64,000 bases of DNA from contig NZ_CP038799.1 in NCBI RefSeq assembly GCF_012223425.1, positions 2,418,001 to 2,482,000 of the forward strand. The letters are read 5' to 3'. Positions 1 through 12,025 of the stretch are shown piece after piece. A program made the position numbers and the translations under genes. Every line of letters starts with the position of its first letter. Position 1 is the stretch's first letter. Under the pieces are notes generated by a model. The model had not been told where the DNA came from, did no database searches, and saw nothing but the letters and a program-made list of their open reading frames with translations. The stretch comes from Mycolicibacterium frederiksbergense (GTDB lineage: Bacteria; Actinomycetota; Actinomycetes; Mycobacteriales; Mycobacteriaceae).

Positions 1-1158
1 CACCTCAAGTTCACCCATGGCGGCGTCGTCCCAGGCGATGAGTTCGCCGTTGTCGTCGCGGGCCCGGATGTCGAAGAACGGGGTGGCGACGCCCTGCCGG
101 ACGCGGAAACCGTACTGCTCGTCGCGTTCGCCTTCGTACAGTCGCACCGGCAGACGGCACACCGCGCCGAGGGGTGCGGTCTCGGTCATCCCCCAGGCCT
201 GGACGACGGTCAATCCGTGGCGGTCGAACCCTTCGAACATCGACCGTGGCACGGCGGCGCCCCCCACGATCAGACGGTTCAGTTCCGACAGATCCCACCT
301 GTCCGGTTCGGCGTCCAGCGCGGTGAGCATGCCCATCCACACGGTCGGCACGCCCGCCGTCATGGTGACCCGTTCGTCGGCACACAGGTTGAGCACGCTT
401 TCCGGGTCCAGGCGCGGTCCGGGTAACACCAGGCGTGCCCCCGCCAGCGCCGCCGCGTAGGGCAGGCCCCACGCGTTGGCGTGGAACATCGGCACGACGG
501 GAAGCACTGTGTCCCCGGCGGATACGGCTAGTTGGTCGGGCAGCGCCGCGACCAGCGAGTGCAACACCAGCGCCCGGTGGGAGTAGACCACGCCCTTGGG
601 TCGGCCCGTCGTGCCGGATGTGTAACACATCGCCGCCGCGTCTCGTTCGTCGAGTTCGGGCCACATCATCGGCGCGGCATCGGTGATCAGCGACTCATAG
701 TCCAGCGTGCCGGCGGGCGCCGGCGCGTCGTGGGTGACCACGATGATATGTCTGAAATCGATTCCGGCCCGGAAGCTTTCGAAGACCTGCAGTAGCGACT
801 CGTCGACGATTATCACGCCGTCGGCGGCGTCGTCCACGATGAACGCAAGCTCATCGGGAAATAGCCGTGGGTTGAGCGTGTGGATGACAGAGCCCATGGC
901 GGGTACGGCGAAGTACAACTCCAGATGCTCGCGCTGGTTCCACAACAAGGTCGCGACCGGATCGCCCTGACGCACTCCGAGCGCATCCAGTGCGGTCGCG
1001 AGATTTCTGGCGCGGGCGGCGCATTCACCGAGCGTGGTGCGCTCGACAGCACCCGACGGGCGCCGCGACACCACCTCTACATCGGCGTGGAACCGCTCGG
1101 CGCGCTCAACGATCCTGGTGAGTGTGAGGGGGTGATCGTCCATGCTGTTGCTGAGCAT
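1..1158 (-). CDS. Acyl-CoA synthetase (FadD-type, AMP-binding), 3' end outside window
   Basis: The open frame runs from an ATG at 1158 to the window edge (386 codons), so roughly the last 150 residues are missing. The family activates a fatty acid with ATP to an acyl-adenylate and then to acyl-CoA. Visible motifs are the P-loop-like YTSGTTGRPKG (about residues 179-189), the VPMFHANAWG block and the adenylation motif QAWGMTETAPLG. The start ATG overlaps the stop of the upstream acyltransferase gene (TGATG), and AAAGGA lies 7 nt before it, so the two genes are translationally coupled. An acyl-CoA made here is a plausible substrate for the neighbouring wax ester synthase/DGAT. The enzyme class is clear; chain-length specificity cannot be read from the sequence. 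Confidence 0.9.
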   Translation of the reverse strand, partial: MLSNSMDDHPLTLTRIVERAERFHADVEVVSRRPSGAVERTTLGECAARARNLATALDALGVRQGDPVATLLWNQREHLELYFAVPAMGSVIHTLNPRLFPDELAFIVDDAADGVIIVDESLLQVFESFRAGIDFRHIIVVTHDAPAPAGTLDYESLITDAAPMMWPELDERDAAAMCYTSGTTGRPKGVVYSHRALVLHSLVAALPDQLAVSAGDTVLPVVPMFHANAWGLPYAAALAGARLVLPGPRLDPESVLNLCADERVTMTAGVPTVWMGMLTALDAEPDRWDLSELNRLIVGGAAVPRSMFEGFDRHGLTVVQAWGMTETAPLGAVCRLPVRLYEGERDEQYGFRVRQGVATPFFDIRARDDNGELIAWDDAAMGELEV

Positions 1159-2642
1159 CAGTTGTCCTTTCGCTCGGGTGTCGTTGCGCGCGCGGCATCA
1201 CACAGTTCGTCCAGTCCGGCCCGCAAGGCGTCGAGGATCTCCCACGGATCGTCGGCGAGTTCGCGGTCGACGACGATGCCGAGTTCGAGCTGATCCTGGT
1301 AGCTCATCACGGTGATGTTGATGCCGATCCCGTCGAGCACCCCGGACACCGGGAACTGAGCGCGTTGCCGTGCTCCGCCGAGATACAGCGGTGTCGAGGG
1401 GCCCGGGACGTTCGAGATCATGACGTTGGCGGGCTGATTCAGCCCGCGCATACCGGCGAGCCGGGAGGTGGCCCGCGCCGCCTGTGCGAACAAGGCGGGT
1501 GGAATGAAGTGGTTGGCGTCCTGCAGCAACGATGCCGGCAGCGCGCGGTGGCGCTCCTTGACGGCACCCATTTCGTCGTTGAGTTTGCGCAGCCGTGCGA
1601 TGGGGTCAGCGATATCGGTCGGCAGTCGGGTGAGCATCACCGAGACGCGATTGCCGAACGTGCCCCGCTGTTCCGGCGTGCGCACCGACATCGGTATGAA
1701 ACTGGCGAGCGGTTCGGCCGGCAACTCACCCTGCTTGTTGAGCCAGCTGCGCAACCCGGCGGTGCAGACCGCCAGCACGACATCGTTGACGGTGCAGCCG
1801 AAGGTGTTCTTGATCGTCTTGACCTCGGCCAGTGACATCGACCCGAAGGCGACGCGGCGATGCGGTGAGACCCGCGCCTGAAATCGGGTTCTGGGTGCGG
1901 TGATATCGCTGCCGCGCAACGCCGCCCGGTTGCCGCCGGCCATGAGGGCCCGCTTGATCAGCCTGCTGCTGCGGGCAATGGTTTTCACGCCGGGAAGGTG
2001 GCGGACGGTGGGGACATCGTCGAGATGTGGCAGCGCCGTGGGCCCGGCCCGCAGCACCCGCAACGGCTGGCTCACGAGCCCGACCAATCCGCGGCCCAGC
2101 ATCTGTACTTCGGAGGGGAAGGACTCGGCCGTGATCGCAGGCGCCGGCTCGGACTCGCGCCCGGTGGTGTCGTCGAGCAGGATGCTCATCACCTCGGCGC
2201 CGGACACCCCGTCGACCGCCGCGTGGTGCATCTTCGTCAGCACCGCGACGCCGCCGCCCGCCAGGCCGTGGATGACATGGACCTCCCATAGCGGCCGCGA
2301 CCGGTCGAGTTGCCGACCGATGATGTGCGCCACCTGTTCGGCCAGCTGTCGCTCGGTGCCCGGCGCCGGCAGGGCGAGTTCGCGGACGTGGTACTCGACA
2401 TCGAAGGTGCCGTCGTCAACCCAGTACGGGTAATCGAGGTCGAACGGCACCTGCGCGAGCCGCCAACGGAAGGTGGGCAGCAGATGCAGGCGCTCACCGA
2501 TGATCCGGCCGACGAACTTTGCATCGAGGGGTTCGCCAGCTGCAGTGTGCGCGTCGTACACCCCGAGCACGCTGACGTGACCCTGCACCCGGTCGTTCTC
2601 CATCGCCAGGAACTGTGCGTCGAGGCTGGTCAGTTGTCGCAT
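1158..2642 (-). CDS. Wax ester synthase/diacylglycerol acyltransferase (WS/DGAT, Tgs family)
   Basis: This 494-aa protein has the full length usual for bacterial WS/DGAT enzymes, which transfer an acyl group from acyl-CoA to diacylglycerol or a fatty alcohol to form storage lipid. The catalytic HHxxxDG motif appears as HHAAVDG at residues 139-145. The N-terminus (MRQLTSLDAQFLAMEN) matches the family start, so the longer open frame extending to 3170 is rejected. Its stop codon overlaps the start of the acyl-CoA synthetase gene. It is divergent from a PucR-type regulator across a 114-bp gap, which suggests local control. Substrate preference (wax ester or triacylglycerol) cannot be decided from the sequence. 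Confidence 0.93.
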   Translation of the reverse strand: MRQLTSLDAQFLAMENDRVQGHVSVLGVYDAHTAAGEPLDAKFVGRIIGERLHLLPTFRWRLAQVPFDLDYPYWVDDGTFDVEYHVRELALPAPGTERQLAEQVAHIIGRQLDRSRPLWEVHVIHGLAGGGVAVLTKMHHAAVDGVSGAEVMSILLDDTTGRESEPAPAITAESFPSEVQMLGRGLVGLVSQPLRVLRAGPTALPHLDDVPTVRHLPGVKTIARSSRLIKRALMAGGNRAALRGSDITAPRTRFQARVSPHRRVAFGSMSLAEVKTIKNTFGCTVNDVVLAVCTAGLRSWLNKQGELPAEPLASFIPMSVRTPEQRGTFGNRVSVMLTRLPTDIADPIARLRKLNDEMGAVKERHRALPASLLQDANHFIPPALFAQAARATSRLAGMRGLNQPANVMISNVPGPSTPLYLGGARQRAQFPVSGVLDGIGINITVMSYQDQLELGIVVDRELADDPWEILDALRAGLDELCDAARATTPERKDN

Positions 2643-2756
2643 GGAAAGATCGTCCGTCGGCGGGACACCCGTTCTCTTGTCTGCGCGCGCCAACGTTGGG
2701 TTCAGCGGTTGTACATTTTGCGCACCGGCGTCGACCCACGGCGATACCGTGCAGGC

Positions 2757-4130
2757 ATGGAGCCGGCCTGGACGGGCGCGCAGGGCGATGAACAGCGTCG
2801 GGTGTGGTTGACGGTGCTGCGGCCCGCCGCCGCTGGGCTGGGCGAACGCGCCAGTGACATTGCGCAGGCGGTCAACGAATACACCAGTGAGCGATTGCCC
2901 GAGCTGCTCGTCAACGAGGAAGCACTCGAGGTCAGCCGCGCCAGCACCGAGGCCAGTATCCGCGACTTTGCCGAGGCGCTCCTGACCGGAGCCGACCCGA
3001 GCGGTGCAACACACCTGCCCGCGCCAACCCTTGCCTATGCCCGCGACGGCGCGCGACATGGCATACCGCTGACGACACTGATGCGCAGCTATCGCCTGGC
3101 CCACGCCGCGACATCCGGGCATTTCACGGCGATCCTGGAAACCCACGCCGGCAACGCCGACGAGCTGCATCTCGCATCCGAATTGGGTTCGGCGTGGATG
3201 TTCGCCTATGTCGACGCCGCGCTGTGTCTGGTGGAGGAGGCGTACACCGCCGAACGCGATCGATGGTTGCGCAGCGCCGCCGCCAGCCAGGCCGAGACGA
3301 TCGGCACCATCCTGGCCGGAAAGCCCATTGACATCGACGTGGCCACCCGCCGGCTACGCCACGAACTCCGCCGCGTGCACGTCGCCGTCATCGCCTGGCT
3401 GGATCATCATGAAGAAGGCCGCAACACACAGGCCGTCCTGGAAGCGGCGATCCGCGATATCGCCTCCGCGATCGGTAGTCAGCGGCCCCTTGTTCATCCA
3501 CTCGGGATCCTGTCCACCGCGGCCTGGATCAGCTCCCACAGCGCCGTGCCGTCGAAGGTGTTGGACGAGTTACGGTTTCGAACGGCCGAGGCGCCTGGGG
3601 TGCGGGTCGCGATCGGTGAACCCGAGCGTGGCATCGGCGGTTTTCGTTCCAGCTACCTCGAGGCGGCCGAGGCGCAACGGATCGCCCGCCTCGCCAGCCG
3701 CCCGAGCGGCAGCGTCACCCGCTACGACAGCATCTCCCTGCGGGCGATCTCCACCGTGGACGCCGAACAGTCGCGGGTGTTCGTGCAGCGCGAACTGGGC
3801 CGGCTGGGGTCCAGGGACGAAACCACGCGCCGGCTGGCGGCCACGCTGCGTACTTTTCTCGACGAGAACTGCAGCCGCGGAAGAACCGCCAAGCGACTGC
3901 ACATCCACGAGAACACCGTTGCCTATCGGGTCCGCCAGGCCGAGGAACTGCTGGGGCGTCCATTCGAGAAACGGACGCTGGAACTGCGGGTGGCGCTGGC
4001 CCTCGCCGATCTTGTCGGGGAGGCCGCCGACGAGGAGGGGCCGGGCCGCACCGGCGCCGAGCCGCTTCGGCCGGCTCACCAAGGTGAGTTGCCGCGATCC
4101 GGTGCGACGACGCCCATCCCGGCGAGCTGA
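2757..4130 (+). CDS. PucR/CdaR-type helix-turn-helix transcriptional regulator
   Basis: A 457-aa regulator. The C-terminal about 60 residues (RTFLDENCSRGRTAKRLHIH followed by ENTVAYRVRQAEELLG) form the PucR C-terminal helix-turn-helix. The N-terminal part resembles the helical RsbT-antagonist-like sensor region, and the middle part the GGDEF-like region, of CdaR/PucR proteins. The chosen start (ATG 2757) gives an N-terminus EPAWTGAQGDEQRRVW; the open frame extends further upstream only across the divergent gene. It is transcribed away from the WS/DGAT-FadD pair, so those lipid genes are its likeliest local targets. This is an inference from position. The inducing ligand is unknown. Confidence 0.88.
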   Translation: MEPAWTGAQGDEQRRVWLTVLRPAAAGLGERASDIAQAVNEYTSERLPELLVNEEALEVSRASTEASIRDFAEALLTGADPSGATHLPAPTLAYARDGARHGIPLTTLMRSYRLAHAATSGHFTAILETHAGNADELHLASELGSAWMFAYVDAALCLVEEAYTAERDRWLRSAAASQAETIGTILAGKPIDIDVATRRLRHELRRVHVAVIAWLDHHEEGRNTQAVLEAAIRDIASAIGSQRPLVHPLGILSTAAWISSHSAVPSKVLDELRFRTAEAPGVRVAIGEPERGIGGFRSSYLEAAEAQRIARLASRPSGSVTRYDSISLRAISTVDAEQSRVFVQRELGRLGSRDETTRRLAATLRTFLDENCSRGRTAKRLHIHENTVAYRVRQAEELLGRPFEKRTLELRVALALADLVGEAADEEGPGRTGAEPLRPAHQGELPRSGATTPIPAS

Positions 4131-4160
4131 CGCACGCCGTATGAACTGCTGTTTTGATTG

Positions 4161-4233
4161 TGGAGCCTAGGAGATTCGAACTCCTGACATCTGCCTTGCA
4201 AAGGCAGCGCTCTACCAACTGAGCTAAGGCCCC
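4161..4233 (-). tRNA. tRNA-Ala (anticodon TGC)
   Basis: The reverse complement folds as a 73-nt cloverleaf with anticodon TGC in the loop CTTTGCAAG, T-loop TTCGAATC and D-stem AGCTC. The acceptor stem GGGGCCT pairs with AGGCTCC and carries the G3:U70 wobble, the alanine identity determinant. CCA is not encoded. Mycobacteria carry tRNA-Ile and tRNA-Ala downstream of gyrA, as here. Confidence 0.97.
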
Positions 4234-4241
4234 TTACGGGG

Positions 4242-4346
4242 TTATGCGAGGCGGGCCTCGGTGGTGTGCCAGACCTCGACACCGTGCCGGGATCGGTACA
4301 CGATCACCGCTGCGGCTGCCAGCACTGCCACCAACACCAGCTTCAT
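4242..4346 (-). CDS. Small membrane protein between the tRNAs (DLW-39-like)
   Basis: A 34-codon ORF starts at ATG 4346 and ends with TAA at 4242. It has a good ribosome site (GGAAGG) about 8 nt upstream. The product has one hydrophobic segment (residues 3-17, LVLVAVLAAAAVIVY) followed by a short polar tail containing EVW. Actinobacteria commonly carry a tiny protein of about 39 residues with a DLW motif near gyrA and these tRNAs, and this could be a divergent member. The ribosome site and position argue for a real gene; function is unknown. It sits wholly between the tRNA-Ile and tRNA-Ala genes on the same strand. Confidence 0.6.
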   Translation of the reverse strand: MKLVLVAVLAAAAVIVYRSRHGVEVWHTTEARLA

Positions 4347-4362
4347 GGTGCATACCCTTCCG

Positions 4363-4436
4363 TGGGCCTAGGAGGACTCGAACCTCCGACCTCTTCGTTA
4401 TCAGCGAAGCGCTCTAACCACCTGAGCTATAGGCCC
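4363..4436 (-). tRNA. tRNA-Ile (anticodon GAT)
   Basis: The reverse complement folds as a 74-nt cloverleaf with acceptor GGGCCTA pairing with TAGGCCC, discriminator A, anticodon GAT in CTGATAACG, and T-arm GGTTCGAGTCC. CCA is not encoded. It lies just downstream of the DUF3566 gene and upstream of tRNA-Ala on the same strand. Confidence 0.97.
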
Positions 4437-4502
4437 GTAACAACCTTTACGGCCGAGCGACGAGATTACCGTAACCACGCCCCATCGCCCAAACCGCGAG
4501 GA

Positions 4503-5417
4503 TCAGTCCCGATCCGCCAGGGTCACCTCAACGCCGCCGACCAGGTCGGTGATGAGGTTGTAGATGAACGCACCGGCGGTCGCCATCGCCGTCAGCAAGA
4601 CGATATTGACCAGACCGATCAGCGTCGCACCGCCGAAAATCGTTCCGCTGGAGATGAGTTCGCCACCGGTTCCGCTGTCACTGGTCAGCAGGTCGCCGAC
4701 GTTGCTGTTCAGCTTGGTCCACACGCCCATGCCGCCGAGCACCAGGTACAGGAAGGCCACGGCGATCATCCAGACGAAGAACAGCGCACCGGAGAGCACC
4801 AGGGAGACCTTCAGCGTGCTCCACGGATCGATCCGGCGGATCTGCATGCTCGCCCGTACCGGGCCCGCCGGCTTCTTGGCCACCTGCACCCGGCCGGCCG
4901 GGGCCGGCGGACGCTGCTCGGCGGGCGCGGGGGCGTTGGCCGGGCGGGGAGGCCGTGACTGCGCGGACAGGTCCGGCAGTTCGCTGGCGTAATTCTCCGA
5001 GCGCTGCCCCTCGGGCCGTTCCGGGGTACGGGCCGGGACGACCTCGGTGTCCCGGTTGGCCGCGCTCGGCCCGCCGGCGATGAACTGGCCCAGGCGGGCG
5101 TCGGCACCGGGGGAGCGGGCCGGGGGGCGCTGCCCCTCCGGCGGACGCTGTGCCTCGGTGGACCGGGGCCCTTCGACGGGGCGTTGCGACTCCGTGGGCC
5201 GGGGCCCCTCGGACCCGCGGGGCGCTTCCGCGGGACGGGACGGGGTGCCCTGCTCCGTGGGACGCGGCCCGTTCGCCCGGGCAGCCGGTCCCCGTTGCCA
5301 GGGGGGAACGTCGCCGGACTCGGCGGCCGCGCGTCCCGGCGGCCCGGCAGGCGCTCCGTTAGCGCTGCCGGGGCCCTCGCCCGCACGCGGGTGTCCGGGC
5401 TCGTTCGGTGAAGTCAC
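4503..5417 (-). CDS. DUF3566 membrane protein (Rv0007-like)
   Basis: A 304-aa protein starting with GTG at 5417, with AAGGAG 8 nt upstream. The first about 190 residues are low-complexity and rich in Pro, Gly, Arg and Glu with several GPR-type repeats, and are probably disordered and cytoplasmic. The DUF3566 core follows ([20 protein letters not shown]), with two transmembrane helices around residues 205-230 and 258-285. It is 43 bp downstream of gyrA on the same strand, the conserved actinobacterial position. Work on actinobacterial homologues suggests a role near the cell envelope or division site, but nothing in this sequence specifies a function. Confidence 0.9.
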   Translation of the reverse strand: MTSPNEPGHPRAGEGPGSANGAPAGPPGRAAAESGDVPPWQRGPAARANGPRPTEQGTPSRPAEAPRGSEGPRPTESQRPVEGPRSTEAQRPPEGQRPPARSPGADARLGQFIAGGPSAANRDTEVVPARTPERPEGQRSENYASELPDLSAQSRPPRPANAPAPAEQRPPAPAGRVQVAKKPAGPVRASMQIRRIDPWSTLKVSLVLSGALFFVWMIAVAFLYLVLGGMGVWTKLNSNVGDLLTSDSGTGGELISSGTIFGGATLIGLVNIVLLTAMATAGAFIYNLITDLVGGVEVTLADRD

Positions 5418-5460
5418 CTAGCGGCTCCTTGTCTCAGGCCGTGCCGAGATGGCAGCGGCG

Positions 5461-8016
5461 TCACGTTGCGTCGGGCTCGGTGCTGTCGGGTTCGGTGGCT
5501 TCAGGCTCGATGCCCTCGACCTCTTCGCCGTCAGACTCGTCGCCGCCTTCGGCATTCCGTGCAATCGCAATCAGTGTGTCGCCCTCGCCCAGGTTCATCA
5601 AGCGGACGCCCTTGGTCTGGCGCCCGGCCTTGCGGACCTGGCGAGCGGCCGTCCTGATGACTCCGCCGCCGGAGGTGATGGCGTACAACTCGGTCTCATC
5701 GTCGACGATCAGCGCTCCGACCAGACTGCCACGCTTGGGGTCGTATTGGACGGTGAGGATGCCCTTGCCGCCACGGCCCTGCGCGGAGTACTCCTCGATC
5801 GCGGTGCGCTTGGCGTAGCCACCGGACGTCGCGACCAGCAAATACGTGCCTTCGCGGACGACGTTCAGCGACAGCAGCTGGTCCTCTTCGTTGAACCGCA
5901 TGCCCTGCACGCCGGAGGTGGCGCGCCCCATCGGCCGCAGCGCCTCGTCGGTCGCCGAGAAACGGATGGACTGGCCCTTCGCGCTGACCAGCAACAGGTC
6001 TTCCTCCGACGAGCACAGGACCGCACCGACCAACTCGTCACCGTCGCGCAGGTTCACCGCGACGATGCCACCGGAACGGTTCGAGTCGAAGTCCGTGAGC
6101 TTGGACTTCTTGACCAGACCCTTGCGGGTGGCCAACACCAGGTACGGAGCATCCTCGTAGCTCTTGAGCTGGATGACCTGGGCGATGCGCTCCTCCGGCT
6201 GGAATGCCAGCAGGTTGGCGACGTGCTGGCCACGAGCCGTCCTGGACGCCTCCGGGAGCTCGTAGGCCTTGGCCCGGTACACCCGGCCCTGCGTGGTGAA
6301 GAACAGGATCCAGTCGTGGGTCGAGCAGACGAAGAAGTGATTGACGATGTCGTCCTGCTTGAGCCCCGCGCCCTGGACTCCCTTGCCGCCACGCTTCTGG
6401 CTTCGGTAGAGGTCGGACTTCGTGCGCTTGGCATAGCCGGTCTCGGTGATCGTGACGACGACCTCTTCACGAGCGATGAGGTCCTCGTCGGCGACGTCAC
6501 CGTCGGCCGGGACGATCCGGGTGCGCCGGTCATCGCCGTACTTGTCGGCCAGTTCGGCCAACTCGTCGTGCACGATCGCGCGCTGCCGCTCCGGCTTGGC
6601 CAGGATGTCCTCGAGATCGGCGATCTCGGCTTCGATCTTGGCGAGGTCGTCGACGATGCGCTGGCGTTCGAGAGCGGCGAGCCGTCGCAGCTGCATGTCC
6701 AGGATCGCCTGCGCCTGAATCTCATCGACATCGAGCAACTCGATCAGGCCCGACCGCGCGACGTCGACGTTGGCCGACGCCCGGATCAACGCGATGACCT
6801 CGTCGAGCGCGTCGAGCGCCTTGACCAGACCGCGCAGGATGTGGGCCCGTTCGTTGGCCTTGCGCAGCCGGTAGATGGTCCGCCGCACGATGACGTCCAA
6901 CTGGTGCACGACATAGAGCCGGATCAACTGATCGATGCGCAGCGTGCGGGGCACTCCGTCGACGATCGACAGCATGTTCGCGCCGAAGCTGGTCTGCAGC
7001 TGGGTGTGCTTGTAGAGATTGTTGAGCACCACCTTGGCCACGGCGTCGCGCTTGACCTCGACCACGATCCGCAGGCCGACCCGGTCGGAGCTCTGATCTT
7101 CGATATTGGAGATGCCGGCGAGCTTGGCGTCGCGCACCTGGTCGGCGATCGAGGTGATGAAGTTGTCGTGGTTCACCTGGTACGGCAGCTCGGTGATCAC
7201 CAGCAGCGTGCGTCCCCGGGAGTCCTCTTCGACCTCGACGACACCGCGCATGCGGATGGAACCGCGGCCCGTGGTGTACGCGTCGTGGATGCCCTGGGAC
7301 CCGACGATCAGACCGTAGGTGGGGAAGTCGGGTCCCTTGACCCGCTCGCACACGGCCGCCAGCGTCTCTTCCTCATCGGCCTCGTAGTTGTCCAGGCACC
7401 AGAAGACGGCCTCCGCAAGCTCGCGGAGGTTGTGCGGCGGCATGTTGGTGGCCATACCGACCGCGATGCCGCCAGAACCGTTGGCCAGCAGGTTGGGGAA
7501 CCGGCTGGGAAGGACGGTCGGCTCCTGCACGCGGCCGTCGTAGTTCGGGATGAAATCGACTGTCTCTTCGTCGATTTCGCGCAGCATCTCCATGGCCAGC
7601 GGTGTCAGCCGGGCCTCGGTGTAACGCATGGCGGCCGGCGGGTCGTTGCCCGGCGAGCCGAAGTTGCCCTGGCCGTCGACAAGCGGGTAGCGCAGCGACC
7701 ACGGCTGGGCCATCCGGACCAGGGTGTCGTAGATCGACGAGTCACCGTGCGGGTGATAGTTGCCCATGGTTTCGGCAACCGAGCGCGCCGATTTCGCGTG
7801 ACCGCGGTCGGGCCGGAATCCGGAGTCGTACATGGCGTAAAGCACACGGCGGTGTACCGGCTTGAGCCCGTCGCGGACCTCCGGGAGTGCACGCCCCACG
7901 ATGACGCTCATCGCGTAATCGATGTAGCTGCGCTGCATCTCCTGCTGGATGTCCACCGGTTCGATGCGATCGGTGGTGGCGCCGTCGTCGCCCGGGGGCA
8001 GGGTGGTGTCTGTCAT
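5461..8016 (-). CDS. gyrA: DNA gyrase subunit A
   Basis: An 851-aa gyrase A subunit, which breaks and rejoins DNA during negative supercoiling. The catalytic tyrosine lies in AAMRYTEA (Y132). The quinolone-determining stretch [14 protein letters not shown] occupies residues 85-98, with Ser at 93 where M. tuberculosis has Ala90. The GyrA box that wraps DNA appears as QKRGGKG, with a second degenerate copy QGRGGKG further on. The C-terminal tail is acidic and longer than in M. tuberculosis. There is no intein at the catalytic-tyrosine site, where some mycobacteria carry one. ATG start at 8016; gyrB ends 56 bp upstream, consistent with a gyrBA operon. Confidence 0.99.
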   Translation of the reverse strand: MTDTTLPPGDDGATTDRIEPVDIQQEMQRSYIDYAMSVIVGRALPEVRDGLKPVHRRVLYAMYDSGFRPDRGHAKSARSVAETMGNYHPHGDSSIYDTLVRMAQPWSLRYPLVDGQGNFGSPGNDPPAAMRYTEARLTPLAMEMLREIDEETVDFIPNYDGRVQEPTVLPSRFPNLLANGSGGIAVGMATNMPPHNLRELAEAVFWCLDNYEADEEETLAAVCERVKGPDFPTYGLIVGSQGIHDAYTTGRGSIRMRGVVEVEEDSRGRTLLVITELPYQVNHDNFITSIADQVRDAKLAGISNIEDQSSDRVGLRIVVEVKRDAVAKVVLNNLYKHTQLQTSFGANMLSIVDGVPRTLRIDQLIRLYVVHQLDVIVRRTIYRLRKANERAHILRGLVKALDALDEVIALIRASANVDVARSGLIELLDVDEIQAQAILDMQLRRLAALERQRIVDDLAKIEAEIADLEDILAKPERQRAIVHDELAELADKYGDDRRTRIVPADGDVADEDLIAREEVVVTITETGYAKRTKSDLYRSQKRGGKGVQGAGLKQDDIVNHFFVCSTHDWILFFTTQGRVYRAKAYELPEASRTARGQHVANLLAFQPEERIAQVIQLKSYEDAPYLVLATRKGLVKKSKLTDFDSNRSGGIVAVNLRDGDELVGAVLCSSEEDLLLVSAKGQSIRFSATDEALRPMGRATSGVQGMRFNEEDQLLSLNVVREGTYLLVATSGGYAKRTAIEEYSAQGRGGKGILTVQYDPKRGSLVGALIVDDETELYAITSGGGVIRTAARQVRKAGRQTKGVRLMNLGEGDTLIAIARNAEGGDESDGEEVEGIEPEATEPDSTEPDAT

Positions 8017-8072
8017 GTGCTCCTCGCTCGTCTATGAGCAGCTGGGAATGGGAAGGGGAAGGTCAACGGGCA

Positions 8073-10181
<2,109 letters not shown>

Positions 10182-10308
10182 TCAGGACTGAATCTGTAGC
10201 GGCGTTTCCACCTACCTAACCGCGCCGTGCGCGGAATTTCTGGCCTATCGGAGCGTCGGGACGCTCAAGCAGCTCGTTTTCCGGCGTATCGAGGGTCTGA
10301 GACGACCA

Positions 10309-10866
10309 CTATCCGTAGGTGTCCCGCGGGCCGCGCCCCGGGACGCTGCGATTGCCCTTCCGCCACGACGGCGCCACCGGTCCCTGGATCTTCATGGTGG
10401 TCACCACTCCGTCCCCGACGGCCGCCGCGATCTTGGCCAGCAGCTGGGCCTGCACCATCCGCAGCTGGGTGGCCCAGGCCGTGGATTCCGCCGACACCGT
10501 CAGCACCCCGTCCCGCAGGCTGGTGGGTATCGCATGGTCGGCGATCTGATCGCCGACCACCGTCGCCCACTGGCCAAGCACGGATCCTTCGGCCACCTGT
10601 TTCGACCAACCGCGGGATTGCGCGAGGTCCCGGGTGGCCGCGCTGAACGACTGTGGATCGCGGGCATCCGGGCCGGGTCCGGACCATCTGCGGCGCCTAC
10701 CCGTGATCGGGGCCCGCTTCGCGGGAGCCACCCTGCCGCGCCCGACATCTTTACCCTGGCTGCGCGCGGCGCCCCGGGCCTCCTCGAGCGCGCGGCGCAC
10801 CATGTCCATTCCGGTCAGACCGGCCAGATGATCCGGCGGGCCCTGCACCTCGTCGTCCCCGGTCAC
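10309..10866 (-). CDS. dciA: DciA family replication protein (DUF721, Rv0004-like)
   Basis: A 185-aa DUF721 protein. DciA proteins interact with the replicative helicase DnaB and are needed for replication in bacteria lacking DnaC. The conserved core [17 protein letters not shown] and the [10 protein letters not shown] block are present in the C-terminal half. The first about 70 residues are basic and variable. It begins with GTG at 10866, overlapping the recF stop by 4 nt (GTGA), so its translation is coupled to recF. It is placed between recF and gyrB, as in other mycobacteria. Confidence 0.9.
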   Translation of the reverse strand: MTGDDEVQGPPDHLAGLTGMDMVRRALEEARGAARSQGKDVGRGRVAPAKRAPITGRRRRWSGPGPDARDPQSFSAATRDLAQSRGWSKQVAEGSVLGQWATVVGDQIADHAIPTSLRDGVLTVSAESTAWATQLRMVQAQLLAKIAAAVGDGVVTTMKIQGPVAPSWRKGNRSVPGRGPRDTYG

Positions 10867-12023
10867 GTCACCACCTCCGAAATGCGTCCACTGTCATCAT
10901 CGCGCATGGTGACCTCGATGCGGCGCACGTCCCAGTCCACGGGCAGATCCTCGGGCACTGCGGCGGTCACCAGAACCTGTTCCGCCGAGGCCGCCACCTT
11001 GGCCAGTGCCCGCCTCCGGGCACTGTCGAGCTCGGCGAACACGTCATCGAGCAGCAGCACCGGGTCCGAACCCTCGGCACGCAACAGTTCGTAGGCTGCC
11101 AACCTCAAACCCAAAGCCATCGACCAGGATTCGCCGTGGCTGGCGAATCCTTTCGCGGGCTGCTCGCCAAGGCGTAGTTCGAGATCGTCACGGTGCGGTC
11201 CCACCAGGCACACTCCGCGTTCCAATTCGGCGGACCGCTTGCGGCTCAGCTCCTCGAGCAGTGCGGCCTCGAACACCGCCGGGTCGACGGTTCCCGACGC
11301 CGCCTCGTTTTCGATGATCTCCACCGAGCTCCGGTATCTGATCGCCGCGGGCCGTGATGCCGGTGCCAGTAACTGATAGGCCTTCTCAACCTCGGGGGCG
11401 AGCTGGTTGACGAGGTCGATTCGCGCCGAGATGAGCTGCGCACCATGTGAAGCCAGATGGCCGTCCCAGGATTCGAGTGTGTCCAGCATCGAGGTGTCGC
11501 CGCGGTGACGCGCCGGGCCGGCAGACTTCAGCAGCGCGGTGCGCTGCCGAACGACCTTGTCGTAGTCGGCGCGCACACCCGCGATGCGGGGCCGTCGGGT
11601 GGTCGCGACCTCGTCGAGATAACGGCGTCGTTCCGCCGGGTCGCCACGCACCAGCGCCAGATCCTCCGGAGCGAACAGCACCGCCCGCAAGACTCCCAGG
11701 ATCTCCCGGGGGCTGCGCACCGGAGACCGGTTCAGCCTGGCCTTGTTGGCCCGCCCGGTGGTGATCTCCAAATCCACCCCGAGTTCCCGGCCCTCGTTCA
11801 CCACGATGGTAGAGACCACCGCACGCTCGGCACCGGAGCGGATCAGCGGTGCGTCAGACGCCACTCGGTGTGAGCCGAGCGTGGCCGAATACCACAATGC
11901 TTCAATGAGATTGGTCTTTCCATAGCCATTGGGCGCAACGAACACCGTCTGTCCGGGCTCAAGTTCCAGGTCGACCCGCGGCCACGACCTGAAGTCCGTC
12001 AATCCCAGATGGCGTACGTACAA
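10863..12023 (-). CDS. recF: DNA replication/repair protein RecF
   Basis: A 386-aa SMC-like ATPase that loads RecA at gaps and stalled forks. The start is a TTG at 12023 (then [13 protein letters not shown]), chosen because it matches the family N-terminus; the open frame reaching 12197 is upstream read-through. The Walker A is APNGYGKT (30-37), with Ala in place of the more usual first Gly, still within the P-loop consensus. The Walker B region is [14 protein letters not shown]. Only 2 nt separate its start from the gnd stop, and its stop overlaps dciA, so gnd-recF-dciA form one transcriptional unit. Confidence 0.97.
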   Translation of the reverse strand: MYVRHLGLTDFRSWPRVDLELEPGQTVFVAPNGYGKTNLIEALWYSATLGSHRVASDAPLIRSGAERAVVSTIVVNEGRELGVDLEITTGRANKARLNRSPVRSPREILGVLRAVLFAPEDLALVRGDPAERRRYLDEVATTRRPRIAGVRADYDKVVRQRTALLKSAGPARHRGDTSMLDTLESWDGHLASHGAQLISARIDLVNQLAPEVEKAYQLLAPASRPAAIRYRSSVEIIENEAASGTVDPAVFEAALLEELSRKRSAELERGVCLVGPHRDDLELRLGEQPAKGFASHGESWSMALGLRLAAYELLRAEGSDPVLLLDDVFAELDSARRRALAKVAASAEQVLVTAAVPEDLPVDWDVRRIEVTMRDDDSGRISEVVT

Positions 12024-12025
12024 AG

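Noticed and set aside
2643..3170. N-terminal extension of the WS/DGAT frame to 3170
   Set aside because: It overlaps the PucR-type gene on the opposite strand, has no similarity to the family, and the family N-terminus begins at 2642.
4130..4440. Integrated element or att site at the tRNA genes
   Set aside because: No integrase, no duplicated tRNA 3' end and no phage genes are visible nearby.
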